64,000 nt of DNA from Pseudomonas sp. B21-056 (GCF_026016325.1 NZ_CP087203.1:1178001-1242000), one strand, 5' to 3'. Numbered from the stretch's first letter, positions 36,885-46,049 are shown. Notes: generated by a model from the letters alone, not told the origin. A program made the numbers and translations.

Positions 36885-37886
36885 ATGAATGAATTACAGC
36901 TCGACGATTTCAAGAGCGATGAAAATGCCGCCATGGTCTTGCTCGTCGACGATCAGGCGATGATCGGCGAGGCGGTTCGGCGCGGGTTGTCGAATGAAGA
37001 GAACATCGATTTCCACTTCTGCTCCGACCCTCACCAGGCCATCGCCCATGCGATTCGCATCAAGCCGACGGTGATTCTCCAGGACCTGGTGATGCCCGGC
37101 CTCGACGGCCTGAGCCTGGTGCGCGAATACCGTAACCATCCGGCCACCCGTGATATTCCGATCATCGTCCTGTCCACCAAGGAAGACCCGTTGGTCAAGA
37201 GCGCGGCGTTTGCCGCCGGGGCCAACGACTATCTGGTCAAGTTGCCGGACAACATCGAGCTGGTGGCGCGCATCCGTTATCACTCGCGTTCCTACACGAT
37301 GCTGTTGCAACGCGACGCGGCTTACCGTGCCCTGCGGGTCAGCCAGCAGCAATTGCTCGACACCAACCTGGTGCTGCAACGATTGATGAACTCCGATGGT
37401 CTGACTGGGTTGTCCAATCGCCGGCACTTCGATGAGTACCTGGAGCTGGAGTGGCGCAGGGCGATGCGGGACCAGTCCCAGCTGTCGCTGTTGATGATCG
37501 ACGTGGACTACTTCAAGTCCTACAACGACAACTTCGGCCACCTGGAGGGGGACGAAGCCCTGCGCAAGGTCGCCACCGCGATCCGCGAGGCCTGCAGCCG
37601 TCCGTCCGACCTGCCGGCCCGCTACGGCGGCGAGGAGTTCGCCCTGGTGTTGCCCGGCACCTCGCCTGGCGGTGCCCGGTTGATGGCCGAGAAACTGCGC
37701 CAGAGCGTGGTCGCCCTGAAAATCCCCCACACCGTGCCCGAGGAGGGGGCGAGCCTGACCGTCAGCGTCGGCGTCTCGACCATCACTCCGCAGCAGGGGA
37801 GCGATAGCCGACAGTTGATTTCAGCGGCGGACAAGGGGTTGTACATGGCCAAGCACAATGGGCGTAACCGGGTTGGGGTTGAGTAA
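36885..37886 (+). CDS. wspR: Response regulator diguanylate cyclase WspR
   Basis: A 333-residue output enzyme making cyclic-di-GMP when phosphorylated, which drives exopolysaccharide and biofilm formation. Receiver domain with phospho-Asp67 ([15 protein letters not shown]), a helical stalk (about 145-170), and a GGDEF domain carrying GGEEF at 248-252. An inhibitory-site RxxD (RPSD, 239-242) is five residues before it, so product inhibition is expected. It is the only gene of the set not overlapped with its neighbour: 45 nt separate it from wspF. Confidence 0.96.
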   Translation: MNELQLDDFKSDENAAMVLLVDDQAMIGEAVRRGLSNEENIDFHFCSDPHQAIAHAIRIKPTVILQDLVMPGLDGLSLVREYRNHPATRDIPIIVLSTKEDPLVKSAAFAAGANDYLVKLPDNIELVARIRYHSRSYTMLLQRDAAYRALRVSQQQLLDTNLVLQRLMNSDGLTGLSNRRHFDEYLELEWRRAMRDQSQLSLLMIDVDYFKSYNDNFGHLEGDEALRKVATAIREACSRPSDLPARYGGEEFALVLPGTSPGGARLMAEKLRQSVVALKIPHTVPEEGASLTVSVGVSTITPQQGSDSRQLISAADKGLYMAKHNGRNRVGVE

Positions 37887-37908
37887 ATCCCAAGGCAGGA
37901 AGGTTTTT

Positions 37909-37938
37909 TGTGGCGAGGGGATAAATCCCCTCGCCACA
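37909..37938. repeat. Solo minimal family II palindrome
   Basis: A perfect hairpin TGTGGCGAGGGGA/TCCCCTCGCCACA with a short TAAA loop and no internal insert, preceded by TTTTTT. It lies 22 nt after wspR and could also act as a transcription-ending hairpin. Confidence 0.85.
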
Positions 37939-38073
37939 GGGTAGTGTGGCGAACCTGGTCGTGGGGCAGCGTTGAATCTCATTGCCCTCCAAGCCGCCAG
38001 GCGGGCTGCCGCTGGCGCTTGATTACGTTATACTCGCCGGCTTTCAAAAGTTCGCCAACGAGTGCTGCCCGCC

Positions 38074-39169
38074 ATGGAAATCAACCCGATCCTTAACACC
38101 ATCAAGGACCTGTCCGAGCGCTCCGAAACTATTCGGGGGTATCTTTGACTACGATCAAAAGCATGAGCGTCTGACCGAGGTCAACCGCGAGCTTGAAGAT
38201 CCGAGTGTCTGGAACAACCCTTCGTACGCCCAGGAGCTGGGCCGCGAGCGCTCTGCGCTGGCGCAGATCGTCGAGACCCTGGATGAATTGTCCAGCGGCC
38301 TGGCCGATTGCCGCGACCTGCTGGACATGGCTGTCGAAGAAAACGATGAAGGCGCGGTCGGCGATGTCGTTGCCGAGCTGACGCGCCTCGACGAGGCCCT
38401 GGCCAAGCTGGAATTCCGTCGCATGTTCAGCGGCGAGATGGACATGAACAACGCCTACCTGGACATCCAGGCCGGTTCCGGCGGCACCGAAGCCCAGGAC
38501 TGGGCCAACATCCTGCTGCGCATGTACCTGCGCTGGGCCGACAAACGCGGTTTCGACGCGACCATCATGGAACTGTCGGCCGGTGAAGTCGCCGGGATCA
38601 AGGGCGCCACCGTGCACATCAAGGGCGAATACGCCTTTGGCTGGCTGCGTACCGAAATCGGCGTGCACCGCCTGGTGCGCAAGAGCCCGTTCGACTCCGG
38701 CAACCGTCGGCACACCTCGTTCTCGGCGGTGTTCGTATCGCCGGAAATCGATGACAACATCGAAATCGAGATCAACCCGGCGGACCTGCGCATCGACACC
38801 TACCGTTCTTCGGGTGCCGGTGGCCAGCACGTCAACACCACCGACTCGGCCGTACGGATCACCCACGTACCGACCAACACCGTGGTCAGTTGCCAGAACG
38901 AGCGTTCCCAGCACGCCAACAAAGACACCGCGATGAAGATGCTCCGCGCGCGCCTGTACGAGCAGGAAGTGCAGAAGCGCAACGCGGCGTCCCAGGCGCT
39001 GGAAGACACCAAGTCGGACATCGGTTGGGGTCACCAAATCCGCTCGTACGTGCTCGACGCTTCTCGCATCAAGGACCTGCGTACCAATATCGAACGCAGC
39101 GACTGCGACAAGGTGCTGGACGGCGACATCGACGAATACCTGGAAGCGAGCCTCAAGCAAGGGCTGTAA
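38074..39169 (+). CDS. prfB: Peptide chain release factor 2, with programmed +1 frameshift
   Basis: 364 residues, read as 38074-38145 joined to 38147-39169. The first 24 codons ([20 protein letters not shown]...) end at an in-frame TGA at 38146-38148; translation must slip +1 on CTT to continue with [11 protein letters not shown]2 recognises UGA/UAA and releases the peptide through GGQ ([16 protein letters not shown]); the RF2-specific SPF tripeptide is in [16 protein letters not shown]2 abundance controls its own frameshift. lysS follows after 108 nt, as in most gammaproteobacteria. Confidence 0.97.
38135..38149 (+). promoter_or_regulatory. prfB: prfB programmed frameshift site
   Basis: GGGGGTATCTTTGAC: a Shine-Dalgarno-like purine run, the slippery CTT and a UGA followed by C, the weak termination context used by prfB genes. 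Confidence 0.96.
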
Positions 39170-39277
39170 CGCGATAACCATGCGGCGGGCGGGCACGCTT
39201 TTGCGAAAGCGCGGCTCGCCGGCAAACTCCGGCCCCGGGGCCGGGGGCAACGAACCTGTGATGGAATCCTTAAAGAC

Positions 39278-40780
39278 ATGAGCGACCTAGAACTCGACCC
39301 GCAAGCCCTGCAACAGGAAGAAAACTCCCTGATCGCCCTGCGCAAGGAAAAGCTTGCCGCCGAGCGCAACAAGGGCCAGGCCTTCCCCAACGACTTCCGC
39401 CGCGACGCGTACTGTGACGCCCTGCAGAAGAAGTACGCGGACAAGACCAAGGAAGAGCTGGCCGAGGCGGCGATTCCAGTCAAGGTGGCCGGTCGTATCA
39501 TGCTCGATCGTGGTTCGTTCCTGGTGATCCAGGACATGACCGGTCGCATCCAGGTCTACGTCAACCGCAAGACCCTGCCGGAAGAAACCCTGGCCGCCGT
39601 CAAGAGCTGGGACCTGGGCGACATCATCGCCGCTGAAGGCACCCTGGCCCGTTCCGGCAAGGGTGACCTGTACGTCGAAATGACCAGCGTGCGCCTGCTG
39701 ACCAAGTCCCTGCGCCCGCTGCCGGACAAGCACCACGGCCTGACCGACACCGAGCAGCGCTACCGCCAGCGCTACGTCGACCTGATCGTCAACGAAGACG
39801 TGCGCCAGACCTTCCGCGTGCGCTCCCAGGTGATCGCCCACATCCGCAGCTTCCTGATGAAGCGCGACTTCCTGGAAGTCGAGACGCCGATGCTGCAGAC
39901 CATCCCCGGCGGCGCGGCGGCCAAGCCGTTCGAAACCCACCACAATGCCCTGGACATGGAAATGTTCCTGCGTATCGCGCCGGAGCTGTACCTCAAGCGC
40001 CTGGTGGTCGGTGGGTTTGAAAAGGTCTTCGAGATCAACCGCAACTTCCGTAACGAAGGCGTTTCGACCCGGCACAACCCCGAGTTCACCATGCTCGAGT
40101 TCTACCAGGCCTACGCCGACTACGAAGACAACATGGACCTGACCGAGGAACTGTTCCGCGAGCTGGCGCAGCTGGTTCTCGGCACCACCGACGTGCCATA
40201 CGGCGACAAGGTGTTCCACTTCGGCGAGCCTTTCGTGCGCCTGTCGGTGTTCGACTCGATCCTCAAGTACAACCCTGAACTGACCGCCGACGACCTCAAC
40301 GACATCGACAAGGCCCGTGCCATCGCCAAGAAGGCCGGTGCCAAGGTGCTCGGCTTCGAAGGCCTGGGCAAGTTGCAGGTGATGATTTTCGAAGAGCTGG
40401 TGGAGCACAAGCTGGAGCAGCCGCACTTCATTACCCAGTACCCGTTCGAAGTGTCGCCGCTGGCGCGCCGCAACGATGAAAACCCGAACGTGACCGACCG
40501 CTTCGAGTTGTTCATCGGCGGCCGCGAAATCGCCAACGCCTACTCCGAGCTCAATGACGCCGAGGACCAGGCCGAGCGCTTCATGGCCCAGGTGGCCGAC
40601 AAGGACGCCGGTGACGACGAAGCCATGCACTACGATGCCGATTTCGTCCGCGCCCTCGAGTACGGCATGCCGCCTACGGCCGGCGAAGGCATCGGCATCG
40701 ATCGCCTGGTGATGTTGCTGACCAACTCACCGTCGATCCGGGATGTGATCCTCTTCCCGCACATGCGGCCTCAAGCGTAA
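39278..40780 (+). CDS. lysS: Lysyl-tRNA synthetase, class II
   Basis: A 500-residue class IIb synthetase. N-terminal OB-fold anticodon-binding domain ([20 protein letters not shown]), motif 2 [20 protein letters not shown] and motif 3 [15 protein letters not shown] are intact, ending FPHMRPQA. It charges tRNA-Lys. A strong terminator follows 11 nt after the stop. Confidence 0.98.
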   Translation: MSDLELDPQALQQEENSLIALRKEKLAAERNKGQAFPNDFRRDAYCDALQKKYADKTKEELAEAAIPVKVAGRIMLDRGSFLVIQDMTGRIQVYVNRKTLPEETLAAVKSWDLGDIIAAEGTLARSGKGDLYVEMTSVRLLTKSLRPLPDKHHGLTDTEQRYRQRYVDLIVNEDVRQTFRVRSQVIAHIRSFLMKRDFLEVETPMLQTIPGGAAAKPFETHHNALDMEMFLRIAPELYLKRLVVGGFEKVFEINRNFRNEGVSTRHNPEFTMLEFYQAYADYEDNMDLTEELFRELAQLVLGTTDVPYGDKVFHFGEPFVRLSVFDSILKYNPELTADDLNDIDKARAIAKKAGAKVLGFEGLGKLQVMIFEELVEHKLEQPHFITQYPFEVSPLARRNDENPNVTDRFELFIGGREIANAYSELNDAEDQAERFMAQVADKDAGDDEAMHYDADFVRALEYGMPPTAGEGIGIDRLVMLLTNSPSIRDVILFPHMRPQA

Positions 40781-40791
40781 GTGTTTCAATT

Positions 40792-40819
40792 AAAAAACCG
40801 CCTGGAAGGGCGGTTTTTT
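40792..40819 (+). terminator. Rho-independent terminator of lysS
   Basis: Stem AAAAAACCGCC/GGCGGTTTTTT with a 6-nt loop; strong in both directions. Confidence 0.94.
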
Positions 40820-40881
40820 ATTGCCTGTCTGGTACAAACGTATCAATTGGTTACTTTTGAAATAGCGAGGAAAGACCCGTC

Positions 40882-41598
40882 GTGAATCGTGCAATGTCTC
40901 CAGAAGGTGCAGCGGGCGTCGCCACTGCAGTCGCTGAAAGTGTTCAGTACCAGGGCCGCAAGGCGAGCCGACAGGGCAGTGAGCAGCGTCGCCAGGAGAT
41001 TCTCGATGCGGCCATGCGCATTGTGGTGCGCGATGGCGTGCGGGCCGTGCGACACCGGGCAGTGGCCGCCGAAGCGGGCGTGCCGTTGTCGGCCACCACC
41101 TATTACTTCAAGGACATCGATGACCTGCTCACCGATACCTTCGCCCAGTACGTCGAGCGCAGCGCGGCGTTCATGGCCAAACTGTGGGCCAACAACGAAG
41201 GTTTGCTGCGGGAAATGGTCGCCTACGGGGATGGCAGCCCCGGATCCCGCTCGCAACTGGCGGACGACATTGCCCGGATGACCGCCGACTATGTGCAGCA
41301 TCAACTGGACAGCCGTCGCGACTATCTGATGGCCGAGCAGGCCTTCCGCCAGGAAGCACTGCTCAACCCGCGCCTGGCGGAACTGGTGCGTTCGCACCAG
41401 CAGATCCTGCTGCACGGCACCTGTCAGTTTTTCCAGGTGTTGGGCTCCCGTGAACCGCAACAGGATGCCAAAGTGTTGACGGCGATTATCGGTCGGATGG
41501 AATATCAGGGCTTGCTCAATGGTACCGAGCCTGTCGCTGACGAGGACATGCTTGGCATTTTGACCCGCTACATGCACCTGGTATTGGCGTCTGTCTGA
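40882..41598 (+). CDS. TetR-family transcriptional regulator
   Basis: A 238-residue TetR regulator. The helix-turn-helix is at about 38-80 (RRQEILDAAMRIVVRDGVRA; AEAGVPLSATTYYFKDIDDL), followed by an all-helical ligand domain. GTG 40882 has GAGGAAAG upstream, which supports it over the ATG at 40894. It corresponds by position to PA3699 in PAO1 (recollection). Target and ligand are unknown; the genes beyond the repeat (lipoprotein, DUF1704) are possible targets. Confidence 0.88.
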   Translation: MNRAMSPEGAAGVATAVAESVQYQGRKASRQGSEQRRQEILDAAMRIVVRDGVRAVRHRAVAAEAGVPLSATTYYFKDIDDLLTDTFAQYVERSAAFMAKLWANNEGLLREMVAYGDGSPGSRSQLADDIARMTADYVQHQLDSRRDYLMAEQAFRQEALLNPRLAELVRSHQQILLHGTCQFFQVLGSREPQQDAKVLTAIIGRMEYQGLLNGTEPVADEDMLGILTRYMHLVLASV

Positions 41599-41610
41599 AC
41601 ACACAGCCCC

Positions 41611-41778
41611 TGTGGCGAGGAGATTTATCCCCGTTGGGCCCTGTAGGAGCTGTCGAGCGAAGCGAGGCTGCGATCTTGTCCCAGACAATTGAGTCGCGGG
41701 AGAAAGATCAAAAGATCGCAGCCTCGCTTCGCTCGACAGCTCCTACGCGCCCCAGCGGGGATAAATCCCCTCGCCACA
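41611..41778. repeat. Family II palindromic repeat interrupted by a family III repeat
   Basis: Outer arms: TGTGGCGAGGAGATTTATCC (from 41611) and GGGGATAAATCCCCTCGCCA (ending 41778). Between them, at 41643-41746, is a complete element of another family. The outer left arm has a G-to-A change (GAGGAG) relative to the other copies. Confidence 0.88.
41643..41746. repeat. Family III palindromic repeat (GTAGGAGCTGTCGAGCGAAG), nested
   Basis: Ends GTAGGAGCTGTCGAGCGAAG and CTTCGCTCGACAGCTCCTAC are exact complements; inner arms GAGGCTGCGATCTT and AAGATCGCAGCCTC also pair. It is the only copy in the window. Confidence 0.9.
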
Positions 41779-41809
41779 AAGGTCCAGTCGCCAGCCATAG
41801 GGAGTTCCA

Positions 41810-42361
41810 ATGAAAGCCTGGCGTGCCGTGGTAATGGCCGTGTCGTTGCTGCTGCTCAGCGGCTGCCTGGTGTCGTTCAAGGCGCCGTTGTCCGACAGTG
41901 AGGCCGCGCCCAAGGGCCTGCTTGGTCACTGGACCAGCACCAATGCCTGGGGCGAGCCGCTGAACCTGGAACTGACGAAGGTCGGCAAGCACCGCTACCA
42001 GGCCATCAGCTATTTCCGGGCCAGGCCCCAGGAGCGGGAGGCCATCCCCCTGACCGTTTCCCGTCACGGCAGTCGCTGGTACCTGTCGGCCAAAGTGCCG
42101 GCCCGCTATGGCGGGCATTTCGTGATCGCCGGTTTCGAGCTGACCGACAAGCAGGAACTGGTTGTCTACAACCTGGACATGGAACAGATCAACCAGGCCA
42201 TCGGCCAGAAAGTCCTCAGCGGCCAGCCGAACCAGAGCGAGGAGGGCGATGGGGTGCTGGTGGACAGCGACATGAGCAAGGTCTTCAGTTACCTCGACGA
42301 CCCGGCCAATTCCGATGTGTTTTCGGAAGCCGTGCGTTACCAACGGCTCAAATCCCAATAG
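41810..42361 (+). CDS. Outer-membrane-type lipoprotein, unknown function
   Basis: A 183-residue predicted lipoprotein. Signal peptide MKAWRAVVMAVSLLLLSGC has a lipobox LLSGC; the mature residues after Cys (LVSF) do not show an Asp +2 inner-membrane retention signal. The rest is a mixed beta-rich domain (GLLGHWTSTNAWGEPLNLEL). I do not recognise a characterised family. It precedes the DUF1704 gene by 51 nt, and the pair looks like an operon. Confidence 0.75.
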   Translation: MKAWRAVVMAVSLLLLSGCLVSFKAPLSDSEAAPKGLLGHWTSTNAWGEPLNLELTKVGKHRYQAISYFRARPQEREAIPLTVSRHGSRWYLSAKVPARYGGHFVIAGFELTDKQELVVYNLDMEQINQAIGQKVLSGQPNQSEEGDGVLVDSDMSKVFSYLDDPANSDVFSEAVRYQRLKSQ

Positions 42362-42412
42362 ACTCAACCATCAATAACAGCAGCAAGCGGACGTTTTTCA
42401 CAGGAGTTCCGG

Positions 42413-43690
42413 GTGGACGATTACCAGCAGACGATACGCACCTTGTCCGATCGCATAGTGCTGGCGCAGACGCCGATTCGCATTCTCGACGCGGTGAAAT
42501 GGGACGAGAACATCCGCAAGGGGTTTCTCAAGGCCAAGGGCAAGGAACTGCCTGCCGTGGACCGTGACTATTACCTCAACCGGCCGCTGTCCTTCGATTC
42601 CAGCAAAGTGAAGCTGGAGTTCCAGAACATCGAGCGTGACATCACCCGTCAGCTCGGGCAGTTCAACCCGGTTGGCCAGATCATGCGCCGCATGTGCAAG
42701 GAATACCGCATGGTGGTGCGCATGCTCGAAGCGCGCGGCACCGAGGACTTCGGGCTGATTTCCCAGGAACTCTACGGCGCCGCCTCCGACGCCTTCCATG
42801 CCGGCGACCCGACCTTGTCCGACCTGGGCCTGATGCTGTCCGATTACTTGAATAACATCGACGGTCGTGGCGATTTGAAGGACGAACCCAAGGTCCTCAG
42901 TGCCAAGGAAGCCGTCGGCCTGTTGCAGCACCGCCTCAACCGGGTTTTCGGCGAAGCCGAGGAAACCATCCGGGTGTTCGAGTCCGACGGGATCGTCGCG
43001 GACGCGGCGGCGGGTGCCGACTACATCAAGATCCGCGCCGACGCGATGTTCAACGAACGGGACGTGCGAGCCCTGGAGGTCCATGAAGGCCTGGTGCACG
43101 TTGGCACGACCCTCAACGGCTTGAACCAGCCGATCTGCACGTTCCTGTCCAAGGGCCCGCCCTCGTCCACCGTGACCCAGGAAGGCCTGGCGATCCTGAT
43201 GGAAATCATCACCTTCGCCTCGTACCCGAGCCGCCTGCGCAAACTGACCAACCGCACCCGGGCCATCCATATGGTCGAGGAGGGCGCCGACTTCTTGCAG
43301 GTCTTCGAGTTCTTCCGCGAGCAGGGCTTTGAAATGGCCGAAAGCTACGGCAACGCCAGCCGGGTTTTCCGTGGCTCGGTGCCGACCGGCCTGCCATTCA
43401 CCAAAGACTTGTCCTACCTCAAGGGCTTCATCATGGTTTACAACTACATTCAGCTGGCCGTGCGCAAAGGCAAGCTGGAGCAGGTGCCGCTGCTGTTCTG
43501 CGGCAAGACCACCCTTGAGGACATGCGCACCCTGCGGCAACTGGTGGACGAAGGCCTGGTGGTGCCGCCCAAGTACCTGCCCGACCAGTTCCGCGACATG
43601 AACGCGCTGTCGGCCTGGATGTGTTTCTCCAACTTCCTGAACCACCTGAGCCTGGACCGGATCGAAGCGGATTATTCCAATATCCTGTAA
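42413..43690 (+). CDS. DUF1704 / QEGLA-motif putative metallopeptidase
   Basis: A 425-residue protein of the family usually annotated as flavohemoglobin expression-modulating QEGLA motif protein. Residues 224-229 read HEGLVH (HExxxH), and the name-giving motif TQEGLA follows at about 255-260, so Glu257 could be a third metal ligand. The same HExxxH plus downstream Glu is found in eukaryotic MATCAP tubulin tyrosine carboxypeptidases, which share the DUF1704 fold (established family relation as I recall it). A bacterial substrate is unknown. The start is GTG 42413 with AGGAG 6 nt upstream. No signal peptide is seen, so it is probably cytoplasmic. Confidence 0.85.
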   Translation: MDDYQQTIRTLSDRIVLAQTPIRILDAVKWDENIRKGFLKAKGKELPAVDRDYYLNRPLSFDSSKVKLEFQNIERDITRQLGQFNPVGQIMRRMCKEYRMVVRMLEARGTEDFGLISQELYGAASDAFHAGDPTLSDLGLMLSDYLNNIDGRGDLKDEPKVLSAKEAVGLLQHRLNRVFGEAEETIRVFESDGIVADAAAGADYIKIRADAMFNERDVRALEVHEGLVHVGTTLNGLNQPICTFLSKGPPSSTVTQEGLAILMEIITFASYPSRLRKLTNRTRAIHMVEEGADFLQVFEFFREQGFEMAESYGNASRVFRGSVPTGLPFTKDLSYLKGFIMVYNYIQLAVRKGKLEQVPLLFCGKTTLEDMRTLRQLVDEGLVVPPKYLPDQFRDMNALSAWMCFSNFLNHLSLDRIEADYSNIL

Positions 43691-43707
43691 ACATCTCACT
43701 GTCCAAT

Positions 43708-43796
43708 TGTGGGAGCGAGCCTGCTCGCGATAGCGGTGTGTCAGGAACCTGTGCATTAACTGACACACCGCTATCGCGAGCAGGCTCGCTCCCACA
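43708..43796. repeat. REP doublet (REPIN), family I
   Basis: An 89-nt unit; beyond the conserved ends, the inner part CGATAGCGGTGTGTCAG pairs with CTGACACACCGCTATCG, giving an almost continuous palindrome. Confidence 0.94.
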
Positions 43797-43838
43797 GGGA
43801 CTGTGTTTCAACTTCAAATTCAAACGAGGATTCACCGG

Positions 43839-44744
43839 ATGCGAACCCTCGGCATCTTTTGCCTGCTGCTGGCCCTGAGCGGTTGCAGTTCGCTGTTGTT
43901 CTACCCCGAACGCGGCCAGCCCTTCACCCCGGAGCGGGCGCGGCTCGAATACCGTGACGTCACCCTGCTGACCGCCGATGGCCTGAAGCTCCATGGCTGG
44001 TGGCTACCGGTCAAGCAAGGTGTCGAGGTCAAGGGCACGGTGCTGCATCTGCACGGTAACGGCGGCAACCTCGCCTGGCACCTGGGCGGCAGTTGGTGGT
44101 TGCCGGAGCAGGGCTATCAGGTGCTGATGGTCGACTATCGCGGTTACGGCTTGTCCGAAGGCGAGGCGAGCCTGCCGGCGATCTACCAGGACATCGACGC
44201 GGCCTTCAAATGGCTTGACCAGGCGCCGCAGGTCCAGGGCAAACCGCTGGTGTTGCTCGGCCAGAGCCTGGGCGGCGCGCTGGCGGTGCATTACCTGGTC
44301 GATCATCCGCAGCGCCAGCGGCAACTCAAGGCCCTGGTGCTCGACGGCGTGCCCGCCAGTTATCGCGACGTCGGCCGTTTTGCCTTGAGCACATCGTGGC
44401 TGACCTGGGCCTTCCAGGTGCCGTTGTCCTGGCTGGTGCCCGACGGCGACAGCGCCATCGGCTCCATCGCGCAGTTGAGTGGCGTGCCGAAATTGATCTA
44501 CCACAGCCTGGACGATCCTATCGTGCCGCTTTCCAACGGCATCCGTCTGTATCAAGCTGCGCCACCGCCCCGGGTCCTGCAACTGACCCGCGGCGGGCAC
44601 GTGCAGACGTTCGCCGACCCGGTCTGGCGAACCGTGATGCTGCGCTACCTCGACGACCCGCAACACTTCGACGGGCTGCGCCGCCTGGGCGAGGTCCCGA
44701 ACTACCCGAAATCACCTGTTGAATCTCCAGAGAGCCCGCAATGA
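43839..44744 (+). CDS. Lipid-anchored alpha/beta hydrolase
   Basis: A 301-residue alpha/beta hydrolase with lipoprotein signal MRTLGIFCLLLALSGC (lipobox LSGC). The nucleophile elbow is GQSLGG (context LVLLGQSLGGALAVHYL), the oxyanion region HLHGNGGNLAWH, a late Asp in YHSLDDPIVPLS and a His in RGGHVQTF form a plausible triad. It resembles the ABHD13/YfhR-like (BEM46) serine hydrolases. The substrate is unknown. Its stop overlaps the next ATG in ATGA. Confidence 0.88.
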   Translation: MRTLGIFCLLLALSGCSSLLFYPERGQPFTPERARLEYRDVTLLTADGLKLHGWWLPVKQGVEVKGTVLHLHGNGGNLAWHLGGSWWLPEQGYQVLMVDYRGYGLSEGEASLPAIYQDIDAAFKWLDQAPQVQGKPLVLLGQSLGGALAVHYLVDHPQRQRQLKALVLDGVPASYRDVGRFALSTSWLTWAFQVPLSWLVPDGDSAIGSIAQLSGVPKLIYHSLDDPIVPLSNGIRLYQAAPPPRVLQLTRGGHVQTFADPVWRTVMLRYLDDPQHFDGLRRLGEVPNYPKSPVESPESPQ

Positions 44745-45070
44745 GCGAAGAACGCAACGCCATCCCCCTGATCATCACCGGTATCTGCAGCATCCTCGGC
44801 ACCGTCGCGGTGCTGTGGTACTACGGCTACCTGCACTTCGCCAAGCCCGAGGATGCGCTGCTGCTCAACGAATTCACCATGCTCAAGACCCTGCCGGGCG
44901 AAGACTACAAGGTCTCCCTGGAACCGGCGCCCCAGGTGGCCCAGTGCATTGATGGCGTGCTGGTGCTGTTCGACACCGAACAGAAAGGCCTGACGGGGGT
45001 GCTGGTCAACGAAAAGAAACGCGCGGTGCGGTGCATGGGTCAGGAGACGCCGCAGAAGCTTCAGCCGTAA
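44741..45070 (+). CDS. Small single-pass membrane protein, unknown function
   Basis: 109 residues with one N-terminal helix (PLIITGICSILGTVAVLWYY) and a C-terminal soluble part (about 80 residues) with two cysteines (AQCIDGV, VRCMG). I do not recognise the family; the position matches PA3694 in PAO1 (recollection). It is translationally coupled to the hydrolase gene and likely works with it. Confidence 0.7.
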   Translation: MSEERNAIPLIITGICSILGTVAVLWYYGYLHFAKPEDALLLNEFTMLKTLPGEDYKVSLEPAPQVAQCIDGVLVLFDTEQKGLTGVLVNEKKRAVRCMGQETPQKLQP

Positions 45071-45094
45071 TCCGGCGGATGTCAGTAATCCCCC

Positions 45095-45183
45095 TGTGGG
45101 AGCGAGCCTGCTCGCGATAGCGGCGTGTCAGTCGATGCATGACTGGCTGAACGGACGCCATCGCGAGCAGGCTCGCTCCCACA
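45095..45183. repeat. REP doublet (REPIN), family I
   Basis: An 89-nt unit with the conserved ends; it lies between convergent genes, next to a terminator. Confidence 0.92.
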
Positions 45184-45207
45184 AGGGAAAATGGAACTGC
45201 CGATAGA

Positions 45208-45243
45208 AAGCCCCGCCTGAGCAAATCAGGCGGGGCTTTTTCA
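45208..45243. terminator. Bidirectional Rho-independent terminator
   Basis: A perfect 13-bp stem AAAGCCCCGCCTGA/TCAGGCGGGGCTTT with a GCAAA loop, flanked by a T-run on the plus strand and A/T on the other side. It serves the convergent genes. Confidence 0.9.
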
Positions 45244-45257
45244 TTGCACTCGATCGA

Positions 45258-46049
45258 TCAGTTGGCGCTCATGGTTCCACGCGGCGCAACCGGTTGGTTG
45301 TCGTTGGAAATGGTGACTTCCACCCGACGGTTCATGGCACGGCCCGAGACGGAGGTGTTGTCGGCAACGGGAAACTCCTTGCCGTAACCCTGGGTCACGA
45401 TGCGGGCCGGGTCGACGCCCATTTTCACCAGGGCGGTGCGCACGGAGCTGGCGCGGCGGTCGGACAGCGACTGGTTATAGGAATCCGAACCGGTGCTGTC
45501 GGTGTAGCCCTCGATGATCACCTTGCGGTCGGGGTTTTCCTGGAGGAACTGGGCCAGTTTATTCACGTTGACCAGGCCGCTGGAGCGCAGCTCGGACTGG
45601 TTGGTGGCAAACAGCACGTCGCCGAAGGTCACCAGGGTGCCGCGTTCAGTCTGCTTGGCGTTGAGGCTGTCCTGCAATTGCTTGATCTGCGCGTTGCGGG
45701 CGTCGAGCAAGGCACGGGCGCGTTCGTCGCCGGCGTTTTTCAGTTCCATCTCGGCGGTGCGCAGGGCAATGGTCTGCTTGGCCACTTCGACACGCTGGTT
45801 GGTCAGGTAGGCCAACTGGTCGACTTTGGCTTCGTCTTCCCTGTCCAGATAGGCCTTGTCGGCCTTGGCCAGGAAATCGGCGGCGTCCTTGGTTTCCAGC
45901 GCGGCCACCTTGGTCGCCGCCGGGTCAGCCTGCAGGCCGTTGTAGTTGGTGCGGGCCTGTTCCAGGTTCGCGTTCGGGTCGTGGGAGCAAGCGGCCAGGG
46001 TCACGCAGGCAGCGAGCAGGGCGGGCATCATCAAATGTTTGTGCATCAT
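45258..46049 (-). CDS. OmpA-family lipoprotein (LptF-like)
   Basis: A 263-residue outer-membrane lipoprotein. Signal MMHKHLMMPALLAACVTLAA with lipobox LAAC; then a helical coiled region (about 25-120) and a C-terminal OmpA peptidoglycan-binding domain with VIIEGYTDSTGSDSYNQ and LSDRRASSVRTALV. The position and layout match P. aeruginosa PA3692/lptF, an AlgU-dependent lipoprotein linked to oxidative-stress resistance and adhesion (literature recollection). I chose ATG 46049 with AAAGGA upstream. It lies downstream of the DUF4398 gene in the same direction. Confidence 0.88.
   Translation of the reverse strand: MMHKHLMMPALLAACVTLAACSHDPNANLEQARTNYNGLQADPAATKVAALETKDAADFLAKADKAYLDREDEAKVDQLAYLTNQRVEVAKQTIALRTAEMELKNAGDERARALLDARNAQIKQLQDSLNAKQTERGTLVTFGDVLFATNQSELRSSGLVNVNKLAQFLQENPDRKVIIEGYTDSTGSDSYNQSLSDRRASSVRTALVKMGVDPARIVTQGYGKEFPVADNTSVSGRAMNRRVEVTISNDNQPVAPRGTMSAN

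Noticed and set aside
42398..43795. A 465-residue minus-strand frame opposite the DUF1704 gene
   Set aside because: Shadow frame that also runs through the neighbouring REP doublet.
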